Shown here piece after piece: positions 16,374 to 24,559 of a DNA stretch of 34,912 nt (positions within the stretch are counted from its first letter, which is position 1; every line of letters begins with the position of its first letter). This stretch comes from a virus: positions 1 to 34,912 of the IMG/VR virus record IMGVR_UViG_3300045107_000588; one strand, written 5' to 3'. Under the pieces are notes generated by a model. That model saw only the letters and a program-made list of their open reading frames with translations. It was not told the DNA's origin and ran no database searches. Position numbers and translations under genes: made by a program.

Positions 16374-16753
16374 GCTACGTAATCATTCCCCAAAACCAGT
16401 TGGCAGCAATGCCCAATGCGCCAGCGCAGCGCGACGATTACCAGCTGTATTTCAGCGGGGCGAAGCAGTATTTACCCTTTACAGGGTTTGGGGTTGCGCA
16501 CGGCCATGAGGCGATGACTGCCTTGCTGTTGAATGGTTACGTTTTTGCCACTAAGGGCGCGGCGCAGCAGTGGGTGGTCGATCATGGGGGACTTATCGGT
16601 GCGCCCATTACGGTGAGCGAGATATTGATACGGGGAGGCAGGGCAACCAAGATCGGCGAGATGGTAACAGACAAGGAGGTACTGCGGGTGAATAACGAGG
16701 GCTTGGCCAAGCAGTTGCTACAGTCGGCTGGGTTTAATGTGGAGGGCTTCTAG
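16370..16753 (+). CDS. Unknown tail-module protein
   Basis: A 127-aa protein with no recognised family. It starts MSYVIIPQNQLAAM. The central part has G-F-G-V-A-H-G-H-E-A-M-T followed by a helix with WVVDHGG (about 68-74), and the C terminus is helical. It is translated from an ATGA overlap with the LamG gene and precedes the hub gene by 2 nt. It may be a chaperone or small tip subunit, since fibre genes are often paired with one, but this is only positional. Confidence 0.55.
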   Translation: MSYVIIPQNQLAAMPNAPAQRDDYQLYFSGAKQYLPFTGFGVAHGHEAMTALLLNGYVFATKGAAQQWVVDHGGLIGAPITVSEILIRGGRATKIGEMVTDKEVLRVNNEGLAKQLLQSAGFNVEGF

Positions 16754-16755
16754 AG

Positions 16756-17985
16756 ATGTATTTGAACTTGGGTGCAACCATCGAGTTAGGCTATCCCAAT
16801 CCGCGGGTGATCAAGCGGATTATCGGGATCGAGCTGTACTCTACCTGGCGTGAAATCGGGGAGCGGTGCCGCATAACGCTGCCGCGGTATCTTTCCTTGG
16901 CAAGCATAAATCAAATCGACACAGACGAAAAAATAGTAACCCCAAAAAAAACTTTTGGCGTACAAGACTTGGAGCAACAAAAAACAGACGTTAACGGTGG
17001 GGTTTCGGCGGGGCCGCTGGCTTTCAGCATTGAGCTGGGCACACCCATCGTCGTCCGCCTAGGCTACGACAACATAACCCCCGAGCTGCCCATCGAATTC
17101 GTCGGCTACGTTTCGCGCGTCAGCCCCGGCACCCCTACCATCATCGATTGCGAAGACATAAGCTATTGGCTCAAGCGCAACAGCGTCGAAAGCAAATTCT
17201 TCAAGGGCCCGGTCAAGCTGCGCGCCCTGCTCGACCACGTCCTCAAGAATCTATCCACCAGGCAGGGGCCGCTTAAGATAGACCTTGACACCGCGCAGCT
17301 TACCGATGCCGACTTCGGCACCTACCAGTTTATCGACAAACCCACGGTATTCCAGGCGCTTAACGAAATCCGGCGCACAACCGGCCTGGCGGTCTACTTC
17401 CGCCAAAAGGACGCGGCCAGCAACCCCAAGCTCTACATCGGCCTGCCCTACCAGGAATACAACCGTGCCAAGCCGCTGGGATCGAACAGCGCCGCCGATG
17501 TCATCCTTTCGCTTTATGGCGATGACTGCAATGTAATCGGCTCCAGCCTGGAATGGCTCAACCGCGAAACCAACCCCGTCCAGGTCATCGCCAAAAGCAA
17601 CTATAAGGGAGCGGATAAGCGGCCGGCAACCCTGGTCGTCAAATACCCCGATACGCCCGATGCCAACCAGTGGTATGACAAGCGCGAGATACCCATGCCG
17701 CCGGGCATCAGCGACCCCAAGGTGCTGTTAGAGCGCGCCAAACGCGAATACGCTGTGCTAGCCTACACCGGTTACCGTGGCACCCTAACTTGTTTCGGCT
17801 TGCCCAGGCTGCAGCATAACATGGCAGTAGAGATACGCAATGAACTGCTGCCGTTCGTCAAAAACCCAGCCGTTTACATGGTGGACGGCGTACGCAAGCA
17901 ATACGGCACCGGCGGCATCCGGCAAACGGTAGAGCTGGGCATGGCGGTGGAAGTGGGCAACATTAACGCATTTCAAAGCAGCTAG
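16756..17985 (+). CDS. Baseplate hub protein (gpD/gp27-like)
   Basis: A 409-aa protein. The early strands (ELYSTWREIGERCRITLPR), the EFVGYVSRVSPG segment with DCEDISYWLKRN (about 118-137), and a later VNP-type domain (VQVIAKSNYKG) follow the hub architecture of P2 gpD and Mu gp44: two tube-like beta domains with an insertion. It would form the trimeric cup under the tube and hold the spike encoded by the next gene. Its length is typical of the family. Confidence 0.7.
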   Translation: MYLNLGATIELGYPNPRVIKRIIGIELYSTWREIGERCRITLPRYLSLASINQIDTDEKIVTPKKTFGVQDLEQQKTDVNGGVSAGPLAFSIELGTPIVVRLGYDNITPELPIEFVGYVSRVSPGTPTIIDCEDISYWLKRNSVESKFFKGPVKLRALLDHVLKNLSTRQGPLKIDLDTAQLTDADFGTYQFIDKPTVFQALNEIRRTTGLAVYFRQKDAASNPKLYIGLPYQEYNRAKPLGSNSAADVILSLYGDDCNVIGSSLEWLNRETNPVQVIAKSNYKGADKRPATLVVKYPDTPDANQWYDKREIPMPPGISDPKVLLERAKREYAVLAYTGYRGTLTCFGLPRLQHNMAVEIRNELLPFVKNPAVYMVDGVRKQYGTGGIRQTVELGMAVEVGNINAFQSS

Positions 17986-17987
17986 CC

Positions 17988-18584
17988 ATGCAGCCACATA
18001 CCAACAAATCATTGCCGTTTTCGCCCGAATTGATGGGCCGCATGATCGCGCAAATCGCGCGCGACTACGGCCTGCCCATGCCACAGGTGAATTACGGCAC
18101 GGTGTTACGAACGGATGCAGAAGCGCTAACGGCTTTGGTGAATATTCAAAGCGAAAGCGGCGATTTGGAAGTTACCGCATCCGTGCGGTATGCCACCGAC
18201 GCGGCGGATAGCGGCATCATAGCCATGCCTTCAATAGGCGCATCGGTGAGCATGCTGAATTTAGAGGGTCAGTATTTCATTTTTGAAAGCAGCTCGCTAA
18301 GCTCCTTTAAGGTCGGTGTGCAGAATGCAGGCCTAGTGTGCGACGGCATCCGGTGGCAATTTAACAACGGCAGCCGCGTGTTGCCCGACACCGAAAAACT
18401 GCTTGCCGAAATCCGCAAGCTGAATGAACAGGTCAGCACCATCATTCAAACGCTTACCGCCTGGGCACCCATTGCGGGAGACGGCGGCGCAGCCCTAAAA
18501 GCAGCCGCTACTGCCGCATTACAGCCACTGCCCAAACCCGACTTTAACAACCCCGAACTGGTCAACAACAACATTCTACATTGA
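17988..18584 (+). CDS. Baseplate spike / gpV-like assembly protein
   Basis: A 198-aa protein. The residue 30-110 region is strand-rich, with an OB-like motif ending IIAMPSIGASVSMLNLEGQ, as in the N-terminal domain of P2 gpV and Mu gp45. The C-terminal part (about 130-180) is helical, with a coiled-coil stretch (LAEIRKLNEQVSTIIQTL) and a low-complexity Ala run. There is no obvious beta-helix spike tip or iron-binding HxH end. It directly follows the hub gene, as in P2-like baseplates. Confidence 0.6.
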   Translation: MQPHTNKSLPFSPELMGRMIAQIARDYGLPMPQVNYGTVLRTDAEALTALVNIQSESGDLEVTASVRYATDAADSGIIAMPSIGASVSMLNLEGQYFIFESSSLSSFKVGVQNAGLVCDGIRWQFNNGSRVLPDTEKLLAEIRKLNEQVSTIIQTLTAWAPIAGDGGAALKAAATAALQPLPKPDFNNPELVNNNILH

Positions 18585-18586
18585 CT

Positions 18587-18862
18587 ATGGCCACCGACAT
18601 CTTGCTTCAATCAACGCCCAGCCAAGGTTACGACTTGCAGATACATGGCGGGGACTTCGTCGCCGGCCCAAGCGACGAACAGCACGTAGCGGTATGGCTG
18701 GCCAGCGCCCCCGGCCATTTTAAGCAAGCGCCTTTAATAGGCGCGGACTTGGGGCGTTTCCTGAAAACGGGGCAAGCGAGCGGTTCGCGTATCCTACAGT
18801 TCATTTCTGAAAATGCTGCACTAGACGGTTTACAGTTAAACGACTTGGAGGTAACATTTTAA
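18587..18862 (+). CDS. GPW/gp25-like baseplate wedge protein
   Basis: 91 aa from the ATG at 18587; an upstream TTG at 18581 overlaps the previous stop and is less likely. The pattern D-x-x-I-x-G-G-D-F, then a helix (VAVWLASAPG), then P-L-I-G-A-D-L-G-R-F and a C-terminal D-G-L strand fits the small T4 gp25/P2 gpW wedge family. The family links sheath to baseplate and is required for contractile tails. The stop overlaps the next start by one base, with GGAGGT 12 nt before that ATG. Confidence 0.65.
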   Translation: MATDILLQSTPSQGYDLQIHGGDFVAGPSDEQHVAVWLASAPGHFKQAPLIGADLGRFLKTGQASGSRILQFISENAALDGLQLNDLEVTF

Positions 18863-19401
18863 TGGCGACGCGAACCTACATCGTTAAGGACGGGCAAAAC
18901 CTGCAGGACGTGGGCATTATGCTGCATGGCAGCGTGAGTGGGGCCGTTTATTTGGCGGCAGCGAATGGTGTCTCGCCCTCGGCGCAACTTGCCGCCGGTC
19001 AAGTGTTGTACTACGATGACACCATAATCTTGAACAGTGATTTGGTATCACAGATTTCAGGGCAACGCCTGGTATTGAACACGGACAGGCCTAAAACGCC
19101 GCTGCCGCTACCGATCGTTACCCTTGCCGCCCCAGTCATTACCAGCCCAGTTGATGAAGGCACTTACTTGGCCACGGCTACGCCGGTTAACTGGGATGCC
19201 GTCAGTGGCGCTACGTCTTACGACTACGAGGTATGGCCTGACAACTTGTTTTCAAACACACCGTTTCAAGAAGGCAACACCAGTGCCCTAACCTTCACCA
19301 TCGGCAATATACTCACAGTAATATACGTCCGTGTCCGTGCCCGCAATGCAAGCGGAGTGGGTGCATGGGCGGTTTTAGGCCCACTTTACAGCGCAGCATA
19401 A
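18862..19401 (+). CDS. LysM-FN3 tail protein
   Basis: A 179-aa two-domain protein. Residues about 3-50 look like a LysM domain: YIVKDGQNLQDVGIMLHGS, a helix, AANGVSPSAQLAAGQVLYY. Residues about 90-178 form a fibronectin type III-like sandwich (P-V-x-W-D-A-V-S-G-A-T-S-Y-D-Y-E-V and a RVRARNASGVGAW strand). LysM proteins such as Mu gp43 and T4 gp53 sit in the baseplate hub. The FN3 domain could be exposed on the virion. It is preceded by a good Shine-Dalgarno inside the previous gene. Confidence 0.7.
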   Translation: MATRTYIVKDGQNLQDVGIMLHGSVSGAVYLAAANGVSPSAQLAAGQVLYYDDTIILNSDLVSQISGQRLVLNTDRPKTPLPLPIVTLAAPVITSPVDEGTYLATATPVNWDAVSGATSYDYEVWPDNLFSNTPFQEGNTSALTFTIGNILTVIYVRVRARNASGVGAWAVLGPLYSAA

Positions 19402-19404
19402 ACT

Positions 19405-20205
19405 ATGGCACGTACTTTCGACCAAATTTATTCGCAAATCGACGCAGCCCGCGCCAACTATCCGGCTTTGTCTGGACTCAATAGTGTGAGCGCAACCGCG
19501 GTTTACAAAGCACTCATTTCCGTTTTTGCCTCGGCCGGTGTCGTACTAGAGCAATACTTTGACCTCTTCAAGCAAGACCTTAAGGAACTGGCTGCCGCGG
19601 CCCAGCCAGGTACAGCCGCTTGGCTGGCCACTAAAGTCAAGGAGTTTCAATACAGCACTACACAAACCTATTTCTTGACATATACTAACGGCACAATCCA
19701 GTACAACATCATCAACCCAAGTGATAGGATTGTAACCAACGTGGCCGTTGTGGAATTGGCCGGTGGTGGCGTGCTGATCAAAACCGCTAAAACAGCTGGT
19801 AGTACACTTGTTCCCCTCAGTAATAATGAGCGTAACGCGTTACAAGCCTACATGAATCGGCTCAAGTTCGCGGGAATGAATCTAGCTGTCCAAAGCCTAG
19901 CTGCTGACAGCCTGCGCATATACCGTAACGTCGTTTATATGGGCACCATTTCCCAAACCGCCATTCAGACACAGGTGGAAGCAGCGATAAACAATTACCT
20001 GTCTAAGCTGCCATTTGACGGCGTGGTGCAGGACACGAGTATAGACGATGCCATTCAAACCGTGCCCGGCGTGGTGGACATTCCGACGGGCTACACGCAA
20101 CTAAACGGTCAAACAATCAATGGACGTTCCACTCTTCCCGCCGGTTATGCTGTCATTGATGGCGCGAATCCCCTCTCTTCCACTTTAACCTACGTTGCAA
20201 TATGA
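19405..20205 (+). CDS. Baseplate J-like protein
   Basis: A 266-aa protein. The N-terminal helices (ARTFDQIYSQIDAARANYP), the middle strand-rich domain, and the C-terminal IQTQVEAAINNYLSKLPFDG with DDAIQTVPGVVDI (about 191-224) are the recurring signature of P2 gpJ/Mu gp47 wedge proteins. These build the baseplate periphery with gp25-like and I-like proteins. It is shorter than P2-type J proteins, as often seen in Bacteroidota phages. The stop overlaps the next start (ATGA). Confidence 0.7.
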   Translation: MARTFDQIYSQIDAARANYPALSGLNSVSATAVYKALISVFASAGVVLEQYFDLFKQDLKELAAAAQPGTAAWLATKVKEFQYSTTQTYFLTYTNGTIQYNIINPSDRIVTNVAVVELAGGGVLIKTAKTAGSTLVPLSNNERNALQAYMNRLKFAGMNLAVQSLAADSLRIYRNVVYMGTISQTAIQTQVEAAINNYLSKLPFDGVVQDTSIDDAIQTVPGVVDIPTGYTQLNGQTINGRSTLPAGYAVIDGANPLSSTLTYVAI

Positions 20206-20708
20206 CACAAGATAACGTGTATCAGTATGACGTGCGAGAGGGCGCAAGGCAAGCGATACCGCCAGTGTTGCGCGAAAACGTCATGCTTGCAACCGCTTCT
20301 TGGCTGCTCACCCATTTGGTGGAACTGTTTGAAGATTTTAAGGCAGCCCGCGCCGCGGCGCTGGCACAACTCACCTATACAGGGCAGGTGATTCAAATGG
20401 AGCGCTATTTGAACAACCTGTACTATAGCGCGTGGAACCCCAACGGCACGAATCCCATAACCATTTTAGACGGGCCGGGCAACAACATACTGCGGGCATC
20501 GATTAAAGACGAAAGCATCCCGATCGTGTTCGGCACGCAGTCCACCAATCAATATGCGCGCATGCCGATTGTGGCCACCGGTGGCACTTCGCAGCCCGCA
20601 TTCACTGTCAGGGTGCCCAGCACATTAAGTTACGTGCCTTCGCAGCTTATTGCACAAATCAAACTTGTTTCACCGGCAGGCATGCCTTTCACCATTGTTA
20701 CATACTAA
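20202..20708 (+). CDS. Tail protein at the gpI position
   Basis: A 168-aa protein. It has a helical N-terminal half (LLTHLVELFEDFKAARAAAL, 36-55; QMERYLNNLYYSAW) and a strand-rich C-terminal half. It lies between the J-like and fibre genes, where P2 gpI (baseplate wedge, fibre attachment) would be, and may anchor the fibre at 20721. I do not recognise a specific family. Confidence 0.55.
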   Translation: MTQDNVYQYDVREGARQAIPPVLRENVMLATASWLLTHLVELFEDFKAARAAALAQLTYTGQVIQMERYLNNLYYSAWNPNGTNPITILDGPGNNILRASIKDESIPIVFGTQSTNQYARMPIVATGGTSQPAFTVRVPSTLSYVPSQLIAQIKLVSPAGMPFTIVTY

Positions 20709-20720
20709 GCAAGCACACAA

Positions 20721-21608
20721 ATGGACAAACTAAAAACAAACCAAAATGGCATTTACCGGTTGTTCGTTGACCGCGATTTGGGATACATGCAGGATAGCTT
20801 GGCGTTAGGCGCTAACGCCACACTGGATGGCATGTTGCAATTCGCCAATACAGCCACGCCAAGCACGCCTGATAATTGCTTCATTATTTCGGGATGTGTT
20901 GCCAGCGGCACAAGCCTCAGTGCTGGCTGGATATACTACAAGGGTGAGGTGCTTCAAGTAGATGCCCAAACTATTTCTGTTGCCCGCCCGCTTGTATTCA
21001 CGGTGTCCGACAATCCGCATCCAACGCTTGACCCATCGACGATGGATGACCTAAGTTCGGCTAACATCCATAGGGTGCGCCGTGGGGTGATGGTAAGCGC
21101 TGCCGGTGATTCGGCGGCGGGCACGGACGCGTTCAGGTGGGAAGATATTACCCGGGACATGGCGGCAATTTTGTTTGAGCCGCGTTGGGTTTTCGACCCG
21201 ACCCTGCTGAATGCCTTCGGCAGCAATGGTAAGGGCACCGGCAGTTGGCGGCGCTGGGCGTTGTGCGACGGCAGAAACGGCACCCCCGATTTACGCAAGC
21301 GCGTGGTGGTAGGACAGGATAGGTCGGTTAGCGGCAGCACGGTAGACACTGATTTTTCTGCAATTAACAACGCTGGTGGGGCAAAAAATGTGTTGCTCAC
21401 CGCTAACCAAAGTGGCCTTCGTGAACATGCCCACAAGAGTGGCGACCCAGGGACAAACAACGCCGCAACAGGGGGCACCAATCAGGTTGTCCCAGTTGAC
21501 AATAGCGGTTCGCTCAACACCTCAAAGGCGGGCCCGTTGGATGCAATTGAAGCGCACGAAAACATGCCTCCATACATTGTGTTGGCACCGGTTTGCAGAA
21601 TTGTTTGA
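20721..21608 (+). CDS. Tail fibre protein with collar-type C-terminal domain
   Basis: A 295-aa protein. The C-terminal third has a Phage_tail_Collar-like pattern: W-A-L-C-D-G-R-N-G-T-P-D-L-R-K-R-V-V-V-G (about 177-196), A-x-Q-S-G-L-R-E-H-A-H with His residues that often hold metal, a Gly/Asn/Thr-rich loop, and the ENMPPYIVLAPV ending. The N-terminal half is strand-rich and would attach to the baseplate. This is the best receptor-binding candidate besides the LamG protein. It is the last structural gene before the lysis cassette. Confidence 0.75.
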   Translation: MDKLKTNQNGIYRLFVDRDLGYMQDSLALGANATLDGMLQFANTATPSTPDNCFIISGCVASGTSLSAGWIYYKGEVLQVDAQTISVARPLVFTVSDNPHPTLDPSTMDDLSSANIHRVRRGVMVSAAGDSAAGTDAFRWEDITRDMAAILFEPRWVFDPTLLNAFGSNGKGTGSWRRWALCDGRNGTPDLRKRVVVGQDRSVSGSTVDTDFSAINNAGGAKNVLLTANQSGLREHAHKSGDPGTNNAATGGTNQVVPVDNSGSLNTSKAGPLDAIEAHENMPPYIVLAPVCRIV

Positions 21609-21619
21609 TACACAAACAA

Positions 21620-21970
21620 ATGGATACTGACTTGCAAACACTCAAAGAAGATGTGCTCAACCTTGATAAAAAGGTTGACAAGGTACTGGCCGCTTTAACT
21701 GGCGATAGCTACGGTAACGAGGGGTTGATTGAGAAATACAAAGACCTTAAGGCCGAAGTAAAGCGCCTGGACGAAAAAATAGAGGAACGTGTAGCCCAGC
21801 GTGTGCAGCAGGTTAACGATTTGAAGGAGTTGATTAACGCCAAGCATTCTTTGGCGATGGAAAAGAATGAAATGGTAGTGCGCAAAATCTCAATATACGG
21901 TGGCGGGATAGCCGTTATCGCTTTCGTGCTCCCGATTGTTGTAGGCGTTATTCTACATTTTTGGAAGTAA
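21620..21970 (+). CDS. Coiled-coil protein with a C-terminal membrane anchor
   Basis: 116 aa from the ATG at 21620, after ACAAACAA. Residues about 5-80 are charged and helical with heptads (VLNLDKKVDKVL, KRLDEKIEER, VQQVNDLKELI). Residues about 95-115 are a single membrane span (IAVIAFVLPIVVGVILHFW). The layout resembles the XhlA haemolysin/holin-accessory type, which works with a holin next door. It lies immediately before a holin-like gene, so a lysis role is likely. Confidence 0.6.
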   Translation: MDTDLQTLKEDVLNLDKKVDKVLAALTGDSYGNEGLIEKYKDLKAEVKRLDEKIEERVAQRVQQVNDLKELINAKHSLAMEKNEMVVRKISIYGGGIAVIAFVLPIVVGVILHFWK

Positions 21971-21982
21971 GCAAACAAAAAC

Positions 21983-22198
21983 ATGATACAGAAACTGATT
22001 GACCGCTGGAAGGCAAAAACGCCTCCACTCTTTAAGGCGTTGCAACGTTTATGCTTGGGCATTTCTGCCAGCGCCGCGGCTGTGTTGGCGCTTAGCTGGG
22101 TGCCCGAACAACTAAAGGTGATTGCCGGATGGGCGCTAGGTGTTAGCACTGCGCTTGCGACCTTCTTACAGTTCACACAAGACAAACCCAAAGAATGA
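21983..22198 (+). CDS. Putative holin
   Basis: A 71-aa protein with a basic N terminus, then two hydrophobic segments (about 22-41 LQRLCLGISASAAAVLALSW; about 47-64 IAGWALGVSTALATFLQF) and a short charged C terminus. Small size, two membrane spans and a position directly before the amidase fit a holin of the two-span kind. The stop overlaps the amidase start (ATGA). Confidence 0.65.
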   Translation: MIQKLIDRWKAKTPPLFKALQRLCLGISASAAAVLALSWVPEQLKVIAGWALGVSTALATFLQFTQDKPKE

Positions 22199-22680
22199 TG
22201 TACCCCGAAATCTTTCTACAAACGCCGAATGTGGGCCCGTGGCCCTGTTCGTGTGAAGGCCTACTACTGCACCATACTGCCGGTTCGTATGGCGGTGCAG
22301 TAGCGTGGCTATGCAACAAGACAAGCGGTGCAAGCGCACACGTCGTGATTGCCAAGAACGGCCACCGCACCGTGCTTGCCGGTGATAGGCAGCGCACGTG
22401 GCATGCTGGTGATAGCATTTGGAAGGGCCGTAAAGACTGCAACACCTGGATGATGGGCGTTGAGTTTGAAGGCGACACTAATCAGGCACCTTTGACTAAA
22501 GAGCAGATTGAGAGTTTTTGCGAGTGGTTTGCGCCCCGCAAGCTAAAGTACAACTGGAAACTTGAAGGCATCACCGATCATCGCACGGTTACACAAACCA
22601 CGATAAGAAAGGTTGATTTGAAAGCCAGTGAATTGCAGCGCGTGTTAGATGTGCTGAAACTAAAGTTTTATAACCATTGA
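22195..22680 (+). CDS. N-acetylmuramoyl-L-alanine amidase (endolysin)
   Basis: A 161-aa Amidase_2/PGRP-type enzyme that cuts the lactyl-amide bond between MurNAc and L-Ala. Visible features are LLLHHTAGS (His26/27, zinc ligand), SAHVVIAKNG, TWHAGDS (His70), GVEFEGD and the GITDHRTV motif (His129, second zinc ligand). No signal peptide is seen, so export needs the holin. It starts ATGATG on the previous stop. The next gene overlaps its stop through a TTGA start. Confidence 0.88.
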   Translation: MMYPEIFLQTPNVGPWPCSCEGLLLHHTAGSYGGAVAWLCNKTSGASAHVVIAKNGHRTVLAGDRQRTWHAGDSIWKGRKDCNTWMMGVEFEGDTNQAPLTKEQIESFCEWFAPRKLKYNWKLEGITDHRTVTQTTIRKVDLKASELQRVLDVLKLKFYNH

Positions 22681-23093
22681 AAAACAAAACAAACTGGTTT
22701 CGGGTAGTGGTTTATTTGGCCGTGGTAGCCTTTTGGCTATTGGTCATGTTTGCCTTGCATGGTTGCTGCCCCAAGATTGTGCCGCTTGAGAAACGGGTTG
22801 AGTTCCACGACACGCTCATCGTTACCAAGCCCGCAAAGGTGGACACGCATTTTGTGCTGAAGGACGGCGAGGAGCGCGTGATTTATAAGGACAAATTGCG
22901 CATTGAAGTGCAGCGCTTGCGCGACACTTTACGTGTGGATGGTGAGTGCAAGCCCGATACGGTTACCGTACAAGTGCCGCTCTATTACGAGAAAGAAGCG
23001 GTTATCAAAACCGAACGCGAAACGCCTTGGTGGAATTGGCTTATCATTGGTGTATTGGGGTTGGCCATTCTTATTTTAGCATTAAAGAAATGA
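22677..23093 (+). CDS. Candidate unimolecular spanin (lipoprotein-like N terminus plus C-terminal membrane span)
   Basis: 138 aa from a TTG at 22677; no ATG is available until Met24. Residues 8-28 are a hydrophobic signal ending L-H-G-C-C (Cys30, Cys31), close to a lipobox although His precedes Gly. Residues 31-117 are a charged periplasmic stretch with helices (VIYKDKLRIEVQRLRDTLR). Residues 118-136 form a second membrane span (WWNWLIIGVLGLAILILAL) ending with KK. A lipid-anchored N terminus plus an inner-membrane C terminus in one chain is the T1 gp11 u-spanin layout. The gene follows the amidase. The alternative is a generic two-span protein. Confidence 0.55.
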   Translation: MKNKTNWFRVVVYLAVVAFWLLVMFALHGCCPKIVPLEKRVEFHDTLIVTKPAKVDTHFVLKDGEERVIYKDKLRIEVQRLRDTLRVDGECKPDTVTVQVPLYYEKEAVIKTERETPWWNWLIIGVLGLAILILALKK

Positions 23094-24031
23094 GTAAAGC
23101 CGCTAAACACCGCCCACATCTCACCAGCGCCGAAATGGCTGTGCAGGACTTGGCACGTACTGTGGGCGTTGATAAAGCAAGGGAGGTATTGCAACAACTT
23201 GCCGTTGGATTTGACGGCCGCAGCTTCCACCCCGTTACTGTGCCCACCGACGCATTGCTGGATGTGCCGGATAGCGTCGCCAAGGAGTTGCCGCCCTTCG
23301 TGCTCCCCAACACACAGAAATGGACGGTGCTAATTCTGCCCGACGTACACGCACCGGCGCACGATAAGGAGAATCTAATACAGGCAGTCCGTTATGGCGT
23401 GGCGCACGGCTGTAATGCTTTGTGCCTGCTGGGCGATGCGGTAGATAATTACAGCCTCTCGCGTTATCGCAAGAACCCCCATGCCTTGCGCTTTACCCAA
23501 GAGATGGAAATTGCCAGCAGGCTTTTTAAGGCCATCGGCGAATGCCACCAATGGCAACTCAAGATTTATAAGGTCGGCAACCACTGCGAACGCCTAGACC
23601 ACTACCTGATTGACAATGCCCCGCAGATGTTCCAAGAGGAAGGTATGGCGCTGAGGCACTGGCTCAAGCTGGACGAACTAAGTTACACCCTCGTGCTAGG
23701 GCAGCAACACATTTGGGCCGGTAAGTGCACGCTGATTCATGGCCACGAGATAAAGGCCGGTGGCAGCGTCAATCCGGCGCGCAACAAAATGCTGCGGGCG
23801 TACGATAACATCGTGTTCGGCCACCACCACACCACGGGCAATTCGCCCATCCGAACCATACGGGGTAAGGAAATGAATGCTTGGGCGGTGGGCGGCTTGT
23901 TTTCGTTAGCGCAAGAGTATGCTCTAACGAACCAGTTTATCCAGGGGTTCGCCATTTTGGAGGTTGAAACTGACGGCTCATTTACGATGCACAACAAGCG
24001 CTTCATAGATGGCAAAATCCACAGTGTTTGA
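23090..24031 (+). CDS. Calcineurin-like metallophosphoesterase
   Basis: 313 aa from the ATG at 23090 (ATGA overlap with the spanin stop). All five metal-binding blocks are present: DVH (85-87), GDAVD (115-119), GNH (163-165), HGHE (217-220) and GHHH (244-247). Residues 1-70 are a helical N-terminal extension with a HTH-like look. The fold hydrolyses phosphodiesters and phosphomonoesters; the substrate could be a nucleotide, RNA/DNA end or signalling molecule. Placement after the lysis genes and before the late terminator is known in other phages but unexplained. Confidence 0.85.
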   Translation: MSKAAKHRPHLTSAEMAVQDLARTVGVDKAREVLQQLAVGFDGRSFHPVTVPTDALLDVPDSVAKELPPFVLPNTQKWTVLILPDVHAPAHDKENLIQAVRYGVAHGCNALCLLGDAVDNYSLSRYRKNPHALRFTQEMEIASRLFKAIGECHQWQLKIYKVGNHCERLDHYLIDNAPQMFQEEGMALRHWLKLDELSYTLVLGQQHIWAGKCTLIHGHEIKAGGSVNPARNKMLRAYDNIVFGHHHTTGNSPIRTIRGKEMNAWAVGGLFSLAQEYALTNQFIQGFAILEVETDGSFTMHNKRFIDGKIHSV

Positions 24032-24236
24032 TGATGACGACTACCCGTCCGCGCCGCACCTGCAAGGCGACCATTACGTGCTTACCAGCGACGGCAATGG
24101 CGCGCCCTTGTCGGTGGTCGGCTTCAAAGCAAATAACACTACGGTGAACCAGCCTAAGACCATACGCAGGGAACTTAAAGAACTACGGCAGATAATCGAA
24201 GAGCTAAACCAAAAACTAAGTGAAAAGGCAAACTGA
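24009..24236 (+). CDS. Small coiled-coil protein
   Basis: A 75-aa protein with an acidic start (FDDDDYP), a strand-rich part (YVLTSDGNGAPLSVVGFKA) and a C-terminal coiled coil (TIRRELKELRQIIEELNQKL). It overlaps the phosphoesterase by 23 nt, suggesting coupling. It could be a partner subunit of the phosphoesterase or a decoration protein. No family is recognised. Confidence 0.55.
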   Translation: MAKSTVFDDDDYPSAPHLQGDHYVLTSDGNGAPLSVVGFKANNTTVNQPKTIRRELKELRQIIEELNQKLSEKAN

Positions 24237-24237
24237 A

Positions 24238-24534
24238 ATGGTGTACAGCAAACTAAGCCACGCCCTTGCGGCGGTGAACCGCGTCCTGCTGCATGGGGTA
24301 AGGAGATATGGCAACGCTAATTTGCATGATGCTCGGCGTGTGCGTGAGCATTTGGAACATGCCAAGGCCCATATCGATCATGCGCTGGCCGGTAAAGTGA
24401 ATGATAGTGAGAGCGGCCACCTCCATTTGGAGCACGCCGCAACACGGTTACTGTTGGCCGTTGAAGCTATTCACCATGAGGCGGCTAAGCAAGCGCCGCC
24501 GCGCAAGGTTAAAGTACAGTTACAAGGCTCTTAG
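24238..24534 (+). CDS. DUF5664-like helical protein (degenerate)
   Basis: 98 aa from ATG 24238. The pattern H-L-E-H-A-K-A-H-I-D-H-A-L-A-G-K...D-S-E-S-G-H-L-H-L-E-H-A-A-T-R-L-L-L (about residues 38-76) resembles the histidine-rich helical pair of DUF5664 (dATP/dGTP diphosphohydrolase N-terminal-like) phage proteins. The usual upstream acidic metal-binding part is missing. It could be a remnant of a nucleotide-pool enzyme or a separate helical protein. It is the last gene before the late terminator. Confidence 0.5.
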   Translation: MVYSKLSHALAAVNRVLLHGVRRYGNANLHDARRVREHLEHAKAHIDHALAGKVNDSESGHLHLEHAATRLLLAVEAIHHEAAKQAPPRKVKVQLQGS

Positions 24535-24559
24535 GCCTGTAACGCAAGATGTGCTCATG

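Noticed and set aside
20721-21608. Diversity-generating retroelement target in the fibre gene
   Set aside because: No reverse transcriptase gene and no template repeat of the fibre 3' end were seen in the window.
24009-24236. Late-operon toxin or anti-CRISPR
   Set aside because: Small size alone is not evidence; no Aca-type HTH gene follows it and its coiled-coil end suits a structural or partner role.
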